From NCBI GenBank assembly GCA_021234155.1, contig JAJEKV010000054.1, positions 4,697,962 to 4,761,961 on the forward strand: a stretch of 64,000 nt of DNA, read 5' to 3'. Made by a program: the position numbers and the translations under genes. Source of the stretch: Isoetes taiwanensis. Its lineage: Eukaryota; Streptophyta; Lycopodiopsida; Isoetales; Isoetaceae. Position 1 is the first letter of the stretch. Each line of letters opens with the position of its first letter. The notes below the pieces were generated by a model, which saw only the letters and a program-made list of their open reading frames with translations, had not been told where the DNA came from and did not search any database. Positions 1 to 12,639 of the stretch are shown piece by piece.

Positions 1-1000
1 GAGGGAGGTCCCTGCTGAGCGCGGCTACTGGGGACCCATAGCGGTCTAGGCTCATAGTCGGTCACTTCGCGTGGGCCGGGTATGGATCCGACACTTCCTG
101 GGTCAATGGTGTCGTCCTGACTCTCAAGAGCTGCAGGTGTCGGCCTGGCTCTTGTTTTGGGGAGTTCAGTTAGGTACGGACGTGTGTCGCCACGATCCTC
201 TAGCCGCCCATGGAACCACTGCACTCCGGGAAGGGGAGACGTAACCCTTCCTACCTCATCGGACCGGGGAGATGCAACCCGGAGTAGTCTCGTTGGGTGA
301 TACCATGAGATTACGTCTCCGACAGGTTACAGTCACGCTAGAGCCTGATTTAGCCTATCTGCAAAGTATGCACAAGAGGGGCGGATGGAGTGGTCAACCC
401 TAGCCATTGTCTATTGCCAGCCCAAGTCATTGCCATAACTCGGTCTGTTCTATCTGGAGGCTCCCAGCCGTCAGTCGACTACCCCTTGAGTCTGAGCCCT
501 GGGTAGGAACCTCTATTTGATGTATTTGATGCATTCATTGTATTGTTGTATTTGATGATATGGATAGATGGATTATCATTACCCTTCGAGGTAGTTTGTT
601 GTTATTGTTGCTAATGCTTATTTGTATATTTTGCTTCCGTTGAGATAGGGACCCTTAGAGGATCGGACGGAATGATACCTATGTGTCCTCTACTCGATAG
701 TCTGGACCCCAGACGCGAGTTAGACAGAGGGCCCATACGACGGGTTCCGTTGGATGGGGAAGGTCCTTCGATGTATACGGCGGGCTGTCGTATATAGCGC
801 AAGGAGTGTCACACTGGGGATGCCCAATAGGACAAGGGACCAGAAATATAGTTTGGACAACCTGGGCGGCATCGGCAGTAGAAGAGATCCTGGCGGACCG
901 CAAATGCAAATACAAAGAGACTAATTTGGCCAATCGGAGGACCAATGACATCCTCCATGAGGGAGTCATAAGGACGGATCTTACCGGGTAAACAAAGGAG
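1..1000. other. Unrecognised GC-rich region, possibly retroelement-derived
   Basis: The first kilobase is GC-richer than most of the window and has no long open reading frame. A short plus-strand frame at 806-991 reads VEEILADRKCKYKE, which loosely resembles the start of retrotransposon chromodomains, but nothing downstream confirms it. It could be the untranslated tail or LTR of a Ty3-type element. No LTR pair, primer-binding site or polypurine tract was found, so the origin is open. Confidence 0.25.
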
Positions 1001-1198
1001 ATGGAGGCAGTTTTTTCCATTGTGAGGAGTGGGTTTTTTTCACCACTTCGTCAAATCTGAGACTGTTTATCAGTCGCACGCAAAAATAATTAAATATAGA
1101 AACCCGGGCACTCCAAACTTGCTTCAATAGATTTAAGCACAATTTCATTATAATGGGAAAATTTTTAGTAAACTGGAATTTTTTTATTTTGGGGGTTG

Positions 1199-1440
1199 TA
1201 TAGACCTTATGCAGGGGTTGAGTACCCTGTATCATAGACCTTATGCAGGGGTTGTATACACCACCATGAAATATTTAGAAAACATATTTACTCGGTATCA
1301 TACACCTTCTGCATGTGTTAGGTACACAGGTATGACACCCATGTATCATACATATATTTTAAAGATACATGAATAGATTTATAGACCTTCTGCAGGTGTA
1401 TGATACACGTGAGTAGTACACATGTATCATACATATGTTT
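1199..1440. repeat. Degenerate tandem repeats (GACCTTATGCAGGGGTTG type)
   Basis: At least four imperfect copies of a unit built around ATAGACCTTATGCAGGGGTT, or the variant CACCTTCTGCATGTGTT, alternate with copies of ATGTATCATACATAT. The unit spacing is irregular. No gene is visible here. Confidence 0.6.
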
Positions 1441-1659
1441 ATAGCATACAAGCCTCAACCAGTCTTACATCCTTCTTTGGCAACTGAATAAATGCACCTA
1501 CTGCTTCACCAATGTTATCTGCACCCCAGCATATGATTGGAAGTTCAATAGGCACCACAGATTTTCGTGATCTCTTTGCTACATTCAATGGATCAACATC
1601 CTTGCCATGAAGGGTGGCTCTCTTTACCCCAAATGGCATGTATAATTGCCCTCGTTGGG

Positions 1660-1839
1660 CTCCCCAAATGGCTCCATGGGGGTGCCCCGGCATATACTGC
1701 CCCCCCCCTCCTCCCCAAACCCCCATTTGGGTATATATACTCCCCTAGCAACTAACCAAAATGGGGGTATACCAGCCCCCCACCACCCCCACACCACCAC
1801 CCCCAAATGAAGCCATTTGTGGGTATACCTACCCAAAAA

Positions 1840-1894
<55 letters not shown>

Positions 1895-2240
1895 GGCGGA
1901 TGCAAATGGCGCCATGGCGCCATTTATGCGCCATTGCATCCTCAAGGTGCCATGTGGGGGTATATCTGCCCCCATGGCACCCCCAAATGGCACCATTTTG
2001 GGGTATACACCCCCCCTCGGCACCCCAAATGGCGCCATGGAGCCATTTGAGGGGCTCCAAATGGCACCCCAAATTGCTCCATAAGCGCCATTTGGGGGTA
2101 TACCTACCCCTCCGGCACCCTCCAAATGGCGCCATTTGGGTGGTATACCTGCCCTGGCACCCCAAATGGCGCCATGAAGCCATTTGAGGGGCTCAAATGG
2201 CGCCCAAATGGCTCCATTTGGATGTATACATGTGATGAAT
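1660..2240. repeat. GGCGCC-palindrome repeat cluster around a poly(A) tract
   Basis: The stretch is packed with the palindrome ATGGCGCCAT, the string CCAAATGG and the phrase GGGGTATACC in both orientations, so it can fold on itself many ways. An uninterrupted A tract of roughly 45 bases lies near 1846-1890. The block GCATCCTCAAGGTGCCAT near 1936 recurs in the foldback at 3.26-3.47 kb, so both belong to one repeat family. Open frames here are low-complexity artefacts. Confidence 0.65.
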
Positions 2241-2499
2241 GGCTCTAACAAAAAGACGATGCATATTGAAAAACTTACACGGATATGGTGGTCACCATTT
2301 TGGTGAAAAAACTATCTATTTGGAGTATATGGATCTTGTAAGAATATTGCGGCCTCAAAAAGAAGCGCAAAAAAACCGTGTGCAAGCGACTAATGTTACA
2401 CGAAAATAAATGATACGCAAGAAGCCGCCTAGAAGTGCCGTCGGTATGGAACCATCGAAGACCACTGATCCGCCTATAGAAGGATCTATACAGCGCCTA

Positions 2500-2960
2500 A
2501 AGAAATGATATGTCGGCGGCAACAACAAATTTGGGATTTCAAATTTTGAATTTCAAATTTAGGCGGAGGGCTTTCAAATTTGGGTGAGGAGGGGTTTCAA
2601 ATTTAGGCGGGCATTTTTAAATTACGCTTCGCCTTCCACGAGCCGCCATACCCACCCGCAAGCGCCACCTACATTCCTTTTGCTTCCCCGCTGCGACTAA
2701 TAAAGCCGACTTCGCTGCCAGCGGCGCCTGCTACTAGATGGCCTATTGGACCTAGCGCCAGCGCCTGCTGCTAGATGGCCTAGCGCCGCCTACATCCCGC
2801 CTGCTTAGCGCCGCCTACATCCCCCCTTCCCGCTTCGCGCCGCCGGTATACGACTTCATTTGCCATACTTTGCTAGATGGCCCATTGGAGCTAAGCGTAG
2901 CGCCGGCCTGCTGGCCTAGATGGCCCAAGCGCCTAGTGCCCGGTACCCGCCAGCGCTTAA
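2500..2960. repeat. Short interspersed repeats (TTTCAAATTTAGGCGG and GCGCCTGCTGCTAGATGGCC units)
   Basis: Two motifs recur. Between 2530 and 2615, TTTCAAATTT followed by AGGCGG or GGGTGAGG repeats. Between 2710 and 2960, copies of TAGATGGCC alternate with GCGCCTGC and GCCGCCTACATCCC. They are short, irregular and non-coding, and probably subterminal sequence of the surrounding GGCGCC-type repeat. That last point is inference. Confidence 0.45.
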
Positions 2961-3099
2961 GCGCCTTTGTTTTCATCACTCTAGACACTAAAGATATCAA
3001 GAATCATGAAGGCAAGTCTCCAAGGCAAAGGTAGGTCTTCTTTTACTTGATTTTTTAGTTTTCCTAGTCAAATAGCACCAGTTTCTTGAATATATGTTT

Positions 3100-3600
3100 G
3101 CTTGATGCATATTGAGGATGCAAATGGCATGCATCCTTAGCATGATCTGCTTTATTAAATGCATGTTGAGGAATGCAAAGGCGCCATGGGCCATTTGCAT
3201 TCATCACCATGCATTTGGTCGAATGTTATATCAAATGCATCTTTGTGGATGCCTCATCATGTTTGGAAATGGCACCTTGAGGATGCAAATGGCCCCGCCA
3301 ACAACAAAAAAAAAAATTTCAAAAAAAAAAAAAAAAAAAAAAAAATTTTTTTTTTTTTTTGGTGGCGCCATTTGCACCCCAACACCCCTTTTTTTTGGGG
3401 GGAAAATTTTTTGGGTGCTGGGGGTGTAAATGGCACCATGTTGCATCCTCAAGGTGCCATTTCCAAGCATCTTGAGATGCAAATGGCGCCATGGCGCCAT
3501 TTGCATTCACTAGCAAAAAAAAAAATATGTTGAGGATGCATTCACCAGCATGCATTTGGTCTGCTATAGCAAATGCACGTTCAGGTATGCCAGGAGATTT
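3100..3600. repeat. Foldback repeat with perfect 26-bp arms and an A-tract/T-tract core
   Basis: Bases 3263-3288 are the exact reverse complement of 3441-3466 (26 bp, arm core CACCTTGAGGATGCAA). Between the arms an A tract runs straight into a T tract (about 3320-3360), itself a potential hairpin. Outside the arms the palindrome ATGGCGCCATGGCGCCAT occurs near 3485. Shared blocks link it to the cluster at 1.66-2.24 kb. It looks like a foldback or MITE-like element. No target-site duplication was established. Confidence 0.7.
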
Positions 3601-4144
3601 GTTGTGGAGTCACCTTCGTCCAGCTTGGTACCACTGAAGATTTTAGTCACGATGAGTTCAAAATGCGGCTTACAACTTTGACGAAGAGGCATTTAGTGGG
3701 GCAGGATTTGACATTCTTATGAATGTTGGCAAAGAAAAGCATGATCCTACTAATGGCAGTGATTCAATTCAGCAACAAATTTCGTATTTTAGCTTCATAA
3801 ACAAATTTTCTTGATGTGTAAATTTGTCAATTTCAGAAGTTAATGATGCCCTTCTTCCTGTAAAATAGGTAAAACTTGCTAACTTAAGTTGCAGTTTTTT
3901 TTTTTTTTGTTGTTTTTCCCCCCCTCTCTAATATTAATGGCGCCAATAAATGGCACTTTAGATGCATTTTTTTTGCTAAATTGCGCCATAATTGCTCAAA
4001 AAATCGTCATAAAATGGATTAAAAAGGATTTTCATCCCTAATTGGAATCACGAAATTTCTCATTTTAATGAAATTGTGCTTATTTCGCCTTTTTTTCCAT
4101 CCTAAAATCCCTTTCCCTTCTTTTTTCCTTTTCTTTTGTTCTTT

Positions 4145-4800
4145 TTTTTTTTTCGTGTGAAGACACATGAATTTGGGTCCTTCAATGTGGAACTCATAAT
4201 AGACATACAAGATAAGTTTATAATATAAAACTATAGGTTACATGATGCCATAAAATTGTTGACGTGGATGGAATAGGCAGGTTTTCAAAGGTTTCAGAAC
4301 ATATAGGGTTAGAAACTTACTATGTTTTTTGGGTTTTGATTTATGGACAGAGGGATAACTTAAGATTTTTATTACTTTTTGTATTGGTCGGTATTCTGGT
4401 AATAGAGTTTTTTTTTTTTTAAGTTTGTTGTTTATTGATCTTCTTTACATGGTTGGCCCTCTCGTGTCACTATTTTCGGATCACTTGGGCTGGTTATTTG
4501 AGTTGCATGTGGACTCCATAGCAGTGAGTCCTGCAAATTAGGAAGTAGAATCAGTTGCTTTTGTAAATAGCTTTCTTATTTGTAGTGTAACAAAGCTTGA
4601 ATGATTCTTTGCTTGGAATGGAGTGGGGATCACAATTTTGATCATCTGCATTTTGTAATGACGTATGCATTTCATGTCGACACATGAATTTGGGTCGTTT
4701 GATGCGGAACCAATAGACATAGGTTACACGATGCCATAAATTTGGTGATGTGGATGGGACAGGCAAGTTTTTAAGGTTTCAGAACATACTAGTAACAGTG
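4145..4800 (-). repeat. Dispersed repeat family A, copy 1 (nested or doubled)
   Basis: The recognisable start ACACATGAATTTGGGTC follows a T tract at about 4155, and again at about 4680, so two copies overlap or one was duplicated. Internal landmarks are GAAACTTACTATGTTT, GATTTATGGACA and TGCAAATTAGGAAGTAGAAT. The same blocks occur at 6.71-7.3 kb and 16.99-17.63 kb. The poly(T) at the left edge suggests a retrotransposed sequence whose 3' poly(A) end faces left, hence the minus strand. No coding capacity was seen. Confidence 0.6.
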
Positions 4801-5399
4801 CCCAGCGTTGCTGGGCATAAGCTGTGGGCCTGTAAATGATAAGGCAGCAGTGATACTAAGGTGCTGGCTCATCGCTCATACATTATCCTTTCATTCAATG
4901 TCTAGCTTGCTTTCCAATTCATCGCTCTCTTAGAAGCTTCTGCATTTGTGTCCTTGGGCCTAGAATAGCTTGATGCATTGAGAAGGTTTCTTAATGTATT
5001 CTATGTTTGTTAGTCGAAGTATTAGAGGTCAGCACAAATTCATAATGCATTGGAGGTGCCCTTAGATTGAGTTTACACTTTCTTTCATGGATTTCTTGAC
5101 CGTAAGGTTGATATTTTGATTAGAAGGGAAAAAGGACATAAATCTAGGCTGTTGACAAAGACTCATGAATTTGGATCCGTCGATCACTATAGCATTAAGA
5201 TTCTTGCAATTTGGACCTAAATTCCAATGTCATTGCTATGTTAAGAATTTGTTGAATGAGATATATGTAACAACTATTCCATATTGAGGCTTGAAAGCAG
5301 TTTTACATGGCATATATACAACATTGATCTAAACAAACATCTCTTAGAATACGATCTTCATGAAATTTCATAATACATCTGCTAGAGCATGTACCCCAA

Positions 5400-6697
5400 T
5401 GCCCATAAACCCAAAATCAAGCTAAAGAAAATTTTTTTACCAGCCGAGATGTGGGGTAGAGAGGGTCAGGGGCAGAGAGAACATACCGTATAGATCTTCT
5501 GGGTGTACTGGGGTTGCTGCTAGCCTCCTCTGTTCTAAAGATTGCACCTGGATCAATTTTTGCAGTTAGTTCAGGATGAGACATAAATTTCATTTGTAAT
5601 TTTGGGATATGCAGAACCGTTACTTGCAAACACAACTGTGTTGCATCCAATTCTGCAACTTCGGATTCTTGATGGTTATCTGTTCCATTTTTATTGCCAT
5701 CGACATCAGAATTCTTGAGTCGCTTTCGACCCGGATCAATATCGATCATTGGAAAATCTTGTCCCAATTAACAAAATCCTCCAAACGCCGGGACAATTTC
5801 CTAGAATATATTACTTTGTTCAACCCTAATAATCACAAAGCTTTCTTGGAAAGTAATAGGAAATGTACCTCTTAGATTCGGCGCTGAGTCTAACGCATAT
5901 GCTTTCGGCACAAGGTGTTTTACGTCTTTGTAATGCATTGCATAGGCTGCAGCTTCACCTCCACACCAGACCTCCATTTTAAGACAAAAGGAATCACTGC
6001 CGATTTATTGACATGTTTCTTTTGTTTAACAGCACCAGCAGCAGCTGCTGGGATGATCCAATGCCGCCAGACTTTCATCTGCGTTTCTACGCAAAACTTG
6101 GTATCCAAAACTAAAGCAGGTCCAAAACTCAGATGAGTCAGACATTGGCTATGGAAGCAGAAAGTATAATCCTTCATCAGGCACAAAAATCCGCCATAGA
6201 ACAGAATCCACCATGCCCTAAATCTGTAGTTGTAGAGGTACTTCTGTCTGTAAGCAGGGAAGGTGGGATTTTGATGGAAGGCTCTGGCAAATTTTGGACG
6301 AATATGTTTTTGCCAGACCTATTTTTCATGGCCAAACCCCATTGCCGGATCTAAAGATCGAATCCGCCATGAGCTTTACATGGACGGATGCACAAAGCTT
6401 TTTATATGTTCAAATACTGTCCTAGATGTTTCAAACGAACTGCAAGAGGCCGGACATAGCAGATACAGACGGAAGCTGCATAAACAACACCCATAGACCT
6501 CCTTTGGCACCCATATTTTCCACAGATGCTCCATCGCCTCTATTGCTATCTGCGTTCGTGTCAACAACAACAGGTAGATTAGGGTTAGTCGTAATCTGAA
6601 AACAAAAAACAAATCTTAGCCGTCCAATGTTAGGGTCCAAAATTTTAAGTGAAATCTGGGCCGTCGAAAGTTTTAGGGTTTTATGCACGACATACAC
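5400..6697 (-). other. Unrecognised minus-strand open frames, possible gene fragments
   Basis: Three minus-strand frames (5417-5767, 5920-6186 and 6431-6697) have ordinary amino-acid composition. The last contains NADSNRGDGASVEN, and a splice acceptor-like TTTTGTTTTCAG lies inside it. I do not recognise a domain in any of them. They could be exons of a captured or dead gene between two family A copies, or chance frames. No function is proposed. Confidence 0.25.
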
Positions 6698-6709
6698 TAA
6701 AACTTTATA

Positions 6710-7310
6710 ATAAAGGATAGGGTTGGAAACTTACTACGTTTCGGTTTTGATTTATGGACAAAGGGATACTTTAAGGTTCTTGCTTTTTATATGGTCAGTA
6801 TTTTGGTATTAGAGTTGTTTTTTTAATTTTTTTTTTTTTCATTTTCCTTTCATGGTTGGCCCTGTCGTGTCACTATTTTCAGATTACTTGGGTTCGATGC
6901 TTATTTGAGTTGCACGTAGACTTCATAGCAGTGAGTCCTGCAAATTAGGAAGTAGAATCAGTTGCTTTTGTAAACAACTTTCTTGTTTGTAGTGTAACAA
7001 AGCTTGGATGATTCTTTGCTTGGATGGAGAGGGGATCACAATTTTTGATAATCTGCATTTTGTAATGTGTATGCATAATAGTTGCACCGAATGTTATAAG
7101 ATGGTGAAGGAGTCTCTTGGGTGGAGTCTCTTGGATGGCCAAAACTACATGGTGAGAGTATGACACCAACACCTTTATATAGTTTTTGACATTTTTGGAC
7201 AATGAATGGAACATGTGATTTTTCTTTTTGCCGATATGTGTTTATAATGCAAGTATGACGTTCGTGGTTTGGAGCTTGATGTTGGTGTCTTGGAGTCCCG
7301 GGGACTTCAC
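6710..7310 (-). repeat. Dispersed repeat family A, copy 2
   Basis: It matches copies 1 and 3 through GGTTTTGATTTATGGACA, TGGTATTAGAGTTG, the internal T tract and AGGAAGTAGAATCA, then continues through TGATAATCTGCATTTTG. The poly(T)/ACACATGAATTT end is missing, so it is truncated on the left. Its right end (TTTATAATGCAAGTATG, GATGTTGGTGTCTTGGAG) also occurs at about 23.44-23.50 kb, so other repeats are joined to it. Confidence 0.6.
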
Positions 7311-8002
7311 CATGTTGAACCAGTATGGACCAACATCGTGACTGGTAGGGGGGTTTTTTATTGCCTAGGGGTCCGTGAGGCGTAAAGGGTTGGTCAGACG
7401 GAAAATCAAGAATCTGGAGTACTCCAAACGGAAGGGGTGGTGGGCGGGGAAATGGCGCTCCCGCATGGATCCGGGTAGGGGTATAGGGCATCCTAATTCG
7501 ATCTACAGGGTGATATATCTCTGCTAATGCGTAATCTATTGCTTAATGCAGATGAAATTTGTGCTTCTTCTTGCAATCTATTGGACAAATTGAGCACCCA
7601 TTGAGCACCGTGAAAGGAGTTTCTGTGGAAGCATTTGCAGCTCTTTCTGGTTCAAAATCTTACATTCCTCTTTGTTCATATGCACCCATTTTTTATTTGT
7701 AATTTGACTCTTGTTTTTGCGTGCTTGTGTGATTTTTAATTTGCAGGTTAAAGCACATCATCGTTTGCTTCACAAAAAGCAAGCAAAAAACAAAGCCTGG
7801 TCGTTTAAGGTTGTCTTACATTTAGTTTTTGTCACCTACTTCCCAGCTTTTATTTTTTCTCAACCAATTCTTACCTTATACCTGTGATGGCAGCTTCTTT
7901 GTGGAGTGATGTCGGATTGGAGCGGGAAATAGTGGTTTGTGTTGATCTTTGGAAATAGTGATGTTCTTGAGATTGGCTTTATCATAGTGAAGAATAACAT
8001 AT
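7310..8002. other. Spacer without a recognised gene
   Basis: This AT-rich spacer lies between repeat family A and the transposase-like remnant. The part from about 7550 may be upstream exon or intron sequence of that remnant, but no coding segment could be assigned. Confidence 0.3.
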
Positions 8003-11000
8003 TATATGCTTGATTTGAGGCGTGAGTTGGAGCTCGATGGGTTGGAGGAGCTAGAGGGAAAGACTTTTGTTTTTCTTGGTGAAAAGAAATTGCCATTGTC
8101 CAAGAGGCAAGAAGATAGACATAAATTTGTAGCAGACCAGGTTCTGATAAGAATAGTAGGTTGTGAAGATCAAGATGGGCACCCCAAGGTTGGCGATCAT
8201 CCCAAGAAAAGAAGAAGACTAGTACTTTCCTCGAGGTTGAGGAAGAGATCAATGTAGACGACTATACTGGTTGAGGTTGAAGGGGTAGGGGTAGATGGCA
8301 TTGGTAAAGCTGGTGAAGACTTTAATGTAGCTTGTGAGGCACCCGAATTTGCTAGGTTGCTTTCCAAGAAAGCCTCAACAGCTCAAACAAACAGGTGGAA
8401 ACATGCCTATAGGAAGTACAAAATGAAAATGAAGAGTAATGGCAAAACAGACCGATTTGAGATTATGTCCATGGATGTAAATGGAGTGGCAGTTTTCAGT
8501 TTGTGGTGTGTAGAATGTGAAATGAAATATGGCAAAGGGGAGAAGATATGATGTATAATTTCACCCTTCGGCACTTGGAAACCAAGGAGCACAAATTGAA
8601 CTTCTTAAAACATAGACAAGGTCTTGAAAATAATGCAGATAGTGAATCAACTCTTAAAAGTCATGAAGAAGTTGTGGCTGAGAATAGGGCAGCAGTGGAG
8701 CTTTGCATGTCAACAAAAGTCACCCCATTTGTTGAGCAATATCAAGTAAAGTTTGAGTTGTTTGAGGACACTATAGGAGGCTATGCGAAGAGTGAAGAGA
8801 TTTGCATTAAGTGTATGACCTGCAATAGGGCCCTTCTTCTATTTCCAAATAGAGGGGACCTAATTGACAACATGAAGGAACATATTAAAAGTAATAGACA
8901 TGTTACTGCTAAGGAAAGGAAAGAGAACAAGGAGAACAAGTGCAATGAACCAAAAAAGGTATGCACACAAAAAGGAAGTCAATGGCCCTGGGCAAAAGAG
9001 CATGCTTACTTATTTCACCAAAGGTAGTGCTTAAATGTTATTGACAACAAAATCTTAATGGCTAACATTTTTGTTATTTCATGCAGCTCCTTCAAGCATT
9101 GTAAATGTTGAGTCACAAGCTAGTTCTTCAAGTAAGTTTTTCGCACCTCTTCAATATCTCTTTTATCCATAAATGCTGGAGGTATGATGCTTTTCTTCCT
9201 ATTTGTTTCATTTTCGTCATAAAAAAAACAGGAAGTGAGTATTTGGCTTCCCTTTGTTGGGGTTTTTGGCAATTAGAGTATAGGTATGGTAATAAGAAGA
9301 GGGATTTGAGGCCTTATCTAGATGATTCAAAGGCTGGTTATTGTTGGTACTCTGAACCAAAGCTCAAAGCAAAGTTTCAGATTGGTGATGAGGTAGTTGA
9401 GGTTGATGGAGCATTTAGGCATGTGAGCTGTTGTAGAGTCAATATAGATGGTAAAAGGTTTCCAAATTTCCAATGTTCATATTGTGCATCAATTCCCAAA
9501 GAGAGGGACTTTCGTATGAGAGTATACAGACAAAATGGAAATACATTAGAGAGAGGTCAGCGTGATACAAAGACAAAGACAAGGGTAGACTTTCTTACAT
9601 ATACAGAGCTGGTTAACATGGCTAAGGACAAAGAGGCTTGAAAATAGATTCTTGAAGAAGGAGTTGACTTTCTCAAAGAAAAGAAATGTGGCTTTGTCTG
9701 TGAAGGTTAGAACCTTAAGAGAAAGTTTGAGTGAGTCGATGAATAGAAAAGATGTGAGGAAGTTTTGCAATGACATAAGGGAGGCTCACTCACAAGGAAA
9801 GTTTGATGGTAAAGCAGCCTTATGGAACTTCCTTATTGACATTGCTCAGAACATTTTGAGGCCGGGACATAAGAAACGTTATAATCAGACCACTAAAGAA
9901 TTGTTTGAGACCATTAGAATTTGGGGTGGAAAGAGGATGCATAATTTCTTAACCATGAACTTCTGTGGTCCTAGTTTATCAACCACAATGCGGTCCTAAA
10001 AAAAAATTTTACTTACAGGGTTGGTGTAGTGGAAGCAACATTTATTCATTTAGCAAATGTATATGCCAAGCATATGGCAGATCTTGGCTTAAAAGCTGGA
10101 TGTATTCCCACTCTTGTTGCAGAAGATGAAACAGTCATAAAGAGGTCTGTATATTGGAATGCAAAGGACGACTGTTTGGTAGGTTTTTGTGGCATTTTGG
10201 AGAACCATGCATGTGATCCAAGTTTCATTGTGCAGGTTGGAACTGGTGAGGCAGGTTATAAGAAGATAGTTGATGCTTTTGAAAAGAATGTTATAGCACA
10301 CTATGCTCGTGTTTTCATTATCAATCCATTGCATGCACGTCTTCCTAAGCTTGTCTTGGCCATACAACTAACATGCAACAAGTTTGATAGTAGAGCAGTG
10401 AGAGCTCAGTGGGAAACAATACAAGTTTTTTGGGACTTGCATTTGAGGCAAGTTTTGGGGCCATTAGTTGGCCATAGCTCGGATGGAGATGCACGTAGAC
10501 GGTGTTGCATGCTGGAAGATTATACAAGTGTGAAGGATGCAGGAACAAGATACGGAATTCCGTGGGAAGGTTGGGTGTTTACTGCAGCAAAGAGGAAAGA
10601 TTGCAGCATTCAAGGCTTGCATGATCAGGATTTCATACACAATGGGAAGAAGTTAATCAACCCACTTGATAACGCAGCTAAGAGACTCTATTTAGGTGAA
10701 GATCTAGCCACACTGAATGACATTTGGCACGTCTTCCATGCTTTCCAAGGAGAACATGGTCTTCAAATTGGAGATGTAGAAAGGAAGGATAGACAAAATT
10801 GGAGGGCAGCCCAACGGATTGCTTCACGGAAGGTTCAAGCTTGTCTACATAAACTACAAGATCCATCTAATTCTCCTCCAATGCGGACTCTTGGAACTGA
10901 AACCTATTGTTCAATTGTGGCCTTATATATTGACATATTCCTATCACCCCATATGGGCCTATGGTCTCGTGTCAAGGCAAAGATCTCTGCCTCATCATTC

Positions 11001-12300
11001 TTCTCGTGTAATTGCTCATTGTGGTCATGTTGCTTATTGTGGTCTCATTGGCTTATTGCTAAGATTTTTGTTTGGTTTGTTGCAATCTAAAAGGTTTTGG
11101 AGGCTGTGGATAATTAGGCATCCAACACACACTTTGAAGATGAACTTTATAAGCCGTGAGACTTTTCTGGACATACAGTTATCATGTCATTTTGCTGTGA
11201 TGTTGATAAGATATTTTAGTGAAAAATGCAATGATATTTCTCTTCCCTTGAGTTGCACGGCCCGATGGATACTGTGAAAATTTTTTTTAGTAAAGTGGGC
11301 GGCATGGTCCAAAATGAAAGGTCATATATCAAAAGTGCAGACTTGCTTGAAAACAACAAGTGCTTTGAATAGAGTGGCGAGTTCCGTGTTGTTGGGAAAT
11401 TGTTGTTCCTCGCTACCCATTTGAAGCGGGGAAAACATATGGCGTGTTTTAGAAAAGAAGGTTGGACTTGATGGTAAGGAAATGGGTTGTGATCTAGGAG
11501 ATTACAAAGATGGTAGACAATGTAGATAAAATTGTGCATGCTTTAAAGGAAGGCATGAAAGAAGCATGGGGGATGTGTTTGAGAGTTGGCATTTGTTGTG
11601 AAGAGACAGAACTCGACACATGGTGGAATTGTCCTTGGAAGCACGAAGACTATTTTAACAAGAACTACCTCCAAAGAATTAGATACAACCGAAGTTTGAA
11701 GATGAGTCCGATCGAGTTGAAGTGGAGATTGAAAATGAGGGTTTCAAGGCTTGGCTGCAAAAAACATTGAGGAGATAGCAGCAGTGATGGAGTTAAGACA
11801 TACACTTGATGCCATGGTGGATGAGGCGAGCACCCAAACCAAGTGAAAGTTGAAAGACTTGTGAAGGTAGACAATAAAGAAGTCTACAAGGCCACTTTAG
11901 TCATCAACTTAATGGGAATCCTTGGCTCTCGAAGGATAGACTTACCAAAGTTAAGACTCATATTGTATTGGATGAAAAGAACAAGCGGATCAATGCAACC
12001 ACTTCTCTTGGCATTGGCTCACGATTGTCAAAGTGTTCTTTGAGGTAGAAACCGAAAAAACGTAAGGGTGTCAGGTTAGTGCAAAGCGTAAATTCTTAAA
12101 GAGAACTTGGTATTTGGGAAGGATTCGAAAGTATTCAAGGAAAGTTGGTAAGGGCTGGAAGGAAAGTAGGGAAGCAATTGATCTAAGTTCCGCACCATCC
12201 TATTTGGTAGAACTGAACTTGGCATGGTATAACGAAAGCATAAGTCTAAAAAAAAAATGTTGGTACACATTTGACTTGTCGACAAACATAGCAATATCAT
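8003..12300 (+). pseudogene. Transposase-like gene with zinc finger, decayed and frameshifted
   Basis: A run of plus-strand frames appears to belong to one dead gene. Frame 8548-9027 has a C-x2-C...H-x4-H zinc-finger-like segment (IKCMTCNRALLLF...HIKSNRH). Frames 9232-9641 and 9652-9999 follow, with splice-like boundaries near 9025-9110. Frame 10029-11090 is the conserved core: it contains VAEDETVIKR, VGFCGILENHAC, IINPLHARLPK, GHSSDGDARRR and DQDFIHNGKKLINPLD. Homologous-looking text continues in changing frames through WWNCPWKHEDYF (about 11.6 kb) to about 12.3 kb. The acidic blocks EDET, SDGD and DQDFIHN could hold catalytic acids of a DDE/D-type transposase, and DQDFIHNGKKLINP loosely recalls the D..H..K..N block of P-element/THAP9 proteins. 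That link is inference. Stops and frameshifts after 11.09 kb show it is inactive. Confidence 0.55.
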
Positions 12301-12639
12301 TAGATTCTGTTATAGCTTTGGCTTGTCTAACTTACAAGCCGAGAATCCGGAATATATCTACTTCATGAGCATGATAGATTGCAATTTGAGAAATTTGTTG
12401 CCGAAAGCAATCTAAAGGTTATCAGAACTTGTATCTTAAATCGCTCACAATTGCGGGTTGTTTTGCAATGATTATGAGTCCGATATATTTAGTGGTCTTT
12501 GATTTTTCGTGTGTTGGGAAAGGGAAGCGTAAGATGTATTGAAGATGTATGGTTAGAGGTCATTGAAGGTCGTATGGTCTCCCTAATTCTTTTGGATTGC
12601 ACAAGCTTTTAAAGATATAGATGTAGAAAGAATGTTTTG

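Noticed and set aside
1-1000. Ty3/gypsy LTR or chromodomain
   Set aside because: Only a weak VEEILADRK string; no paired LTR, primer-binding site or integrase sequence in the window.
1752-2251. Overlapping 107-143-residue frames around 2 kb
   Set aside because: All cross the A tract and the GGCGCC repeats and have Trp/Gly/Pro-rich artefact composition.
3112-3555. Frames rich in Lys/Phe around 3.3 kb
   Set aside because: Generated by the A-tract/T-tract core of the foldback.
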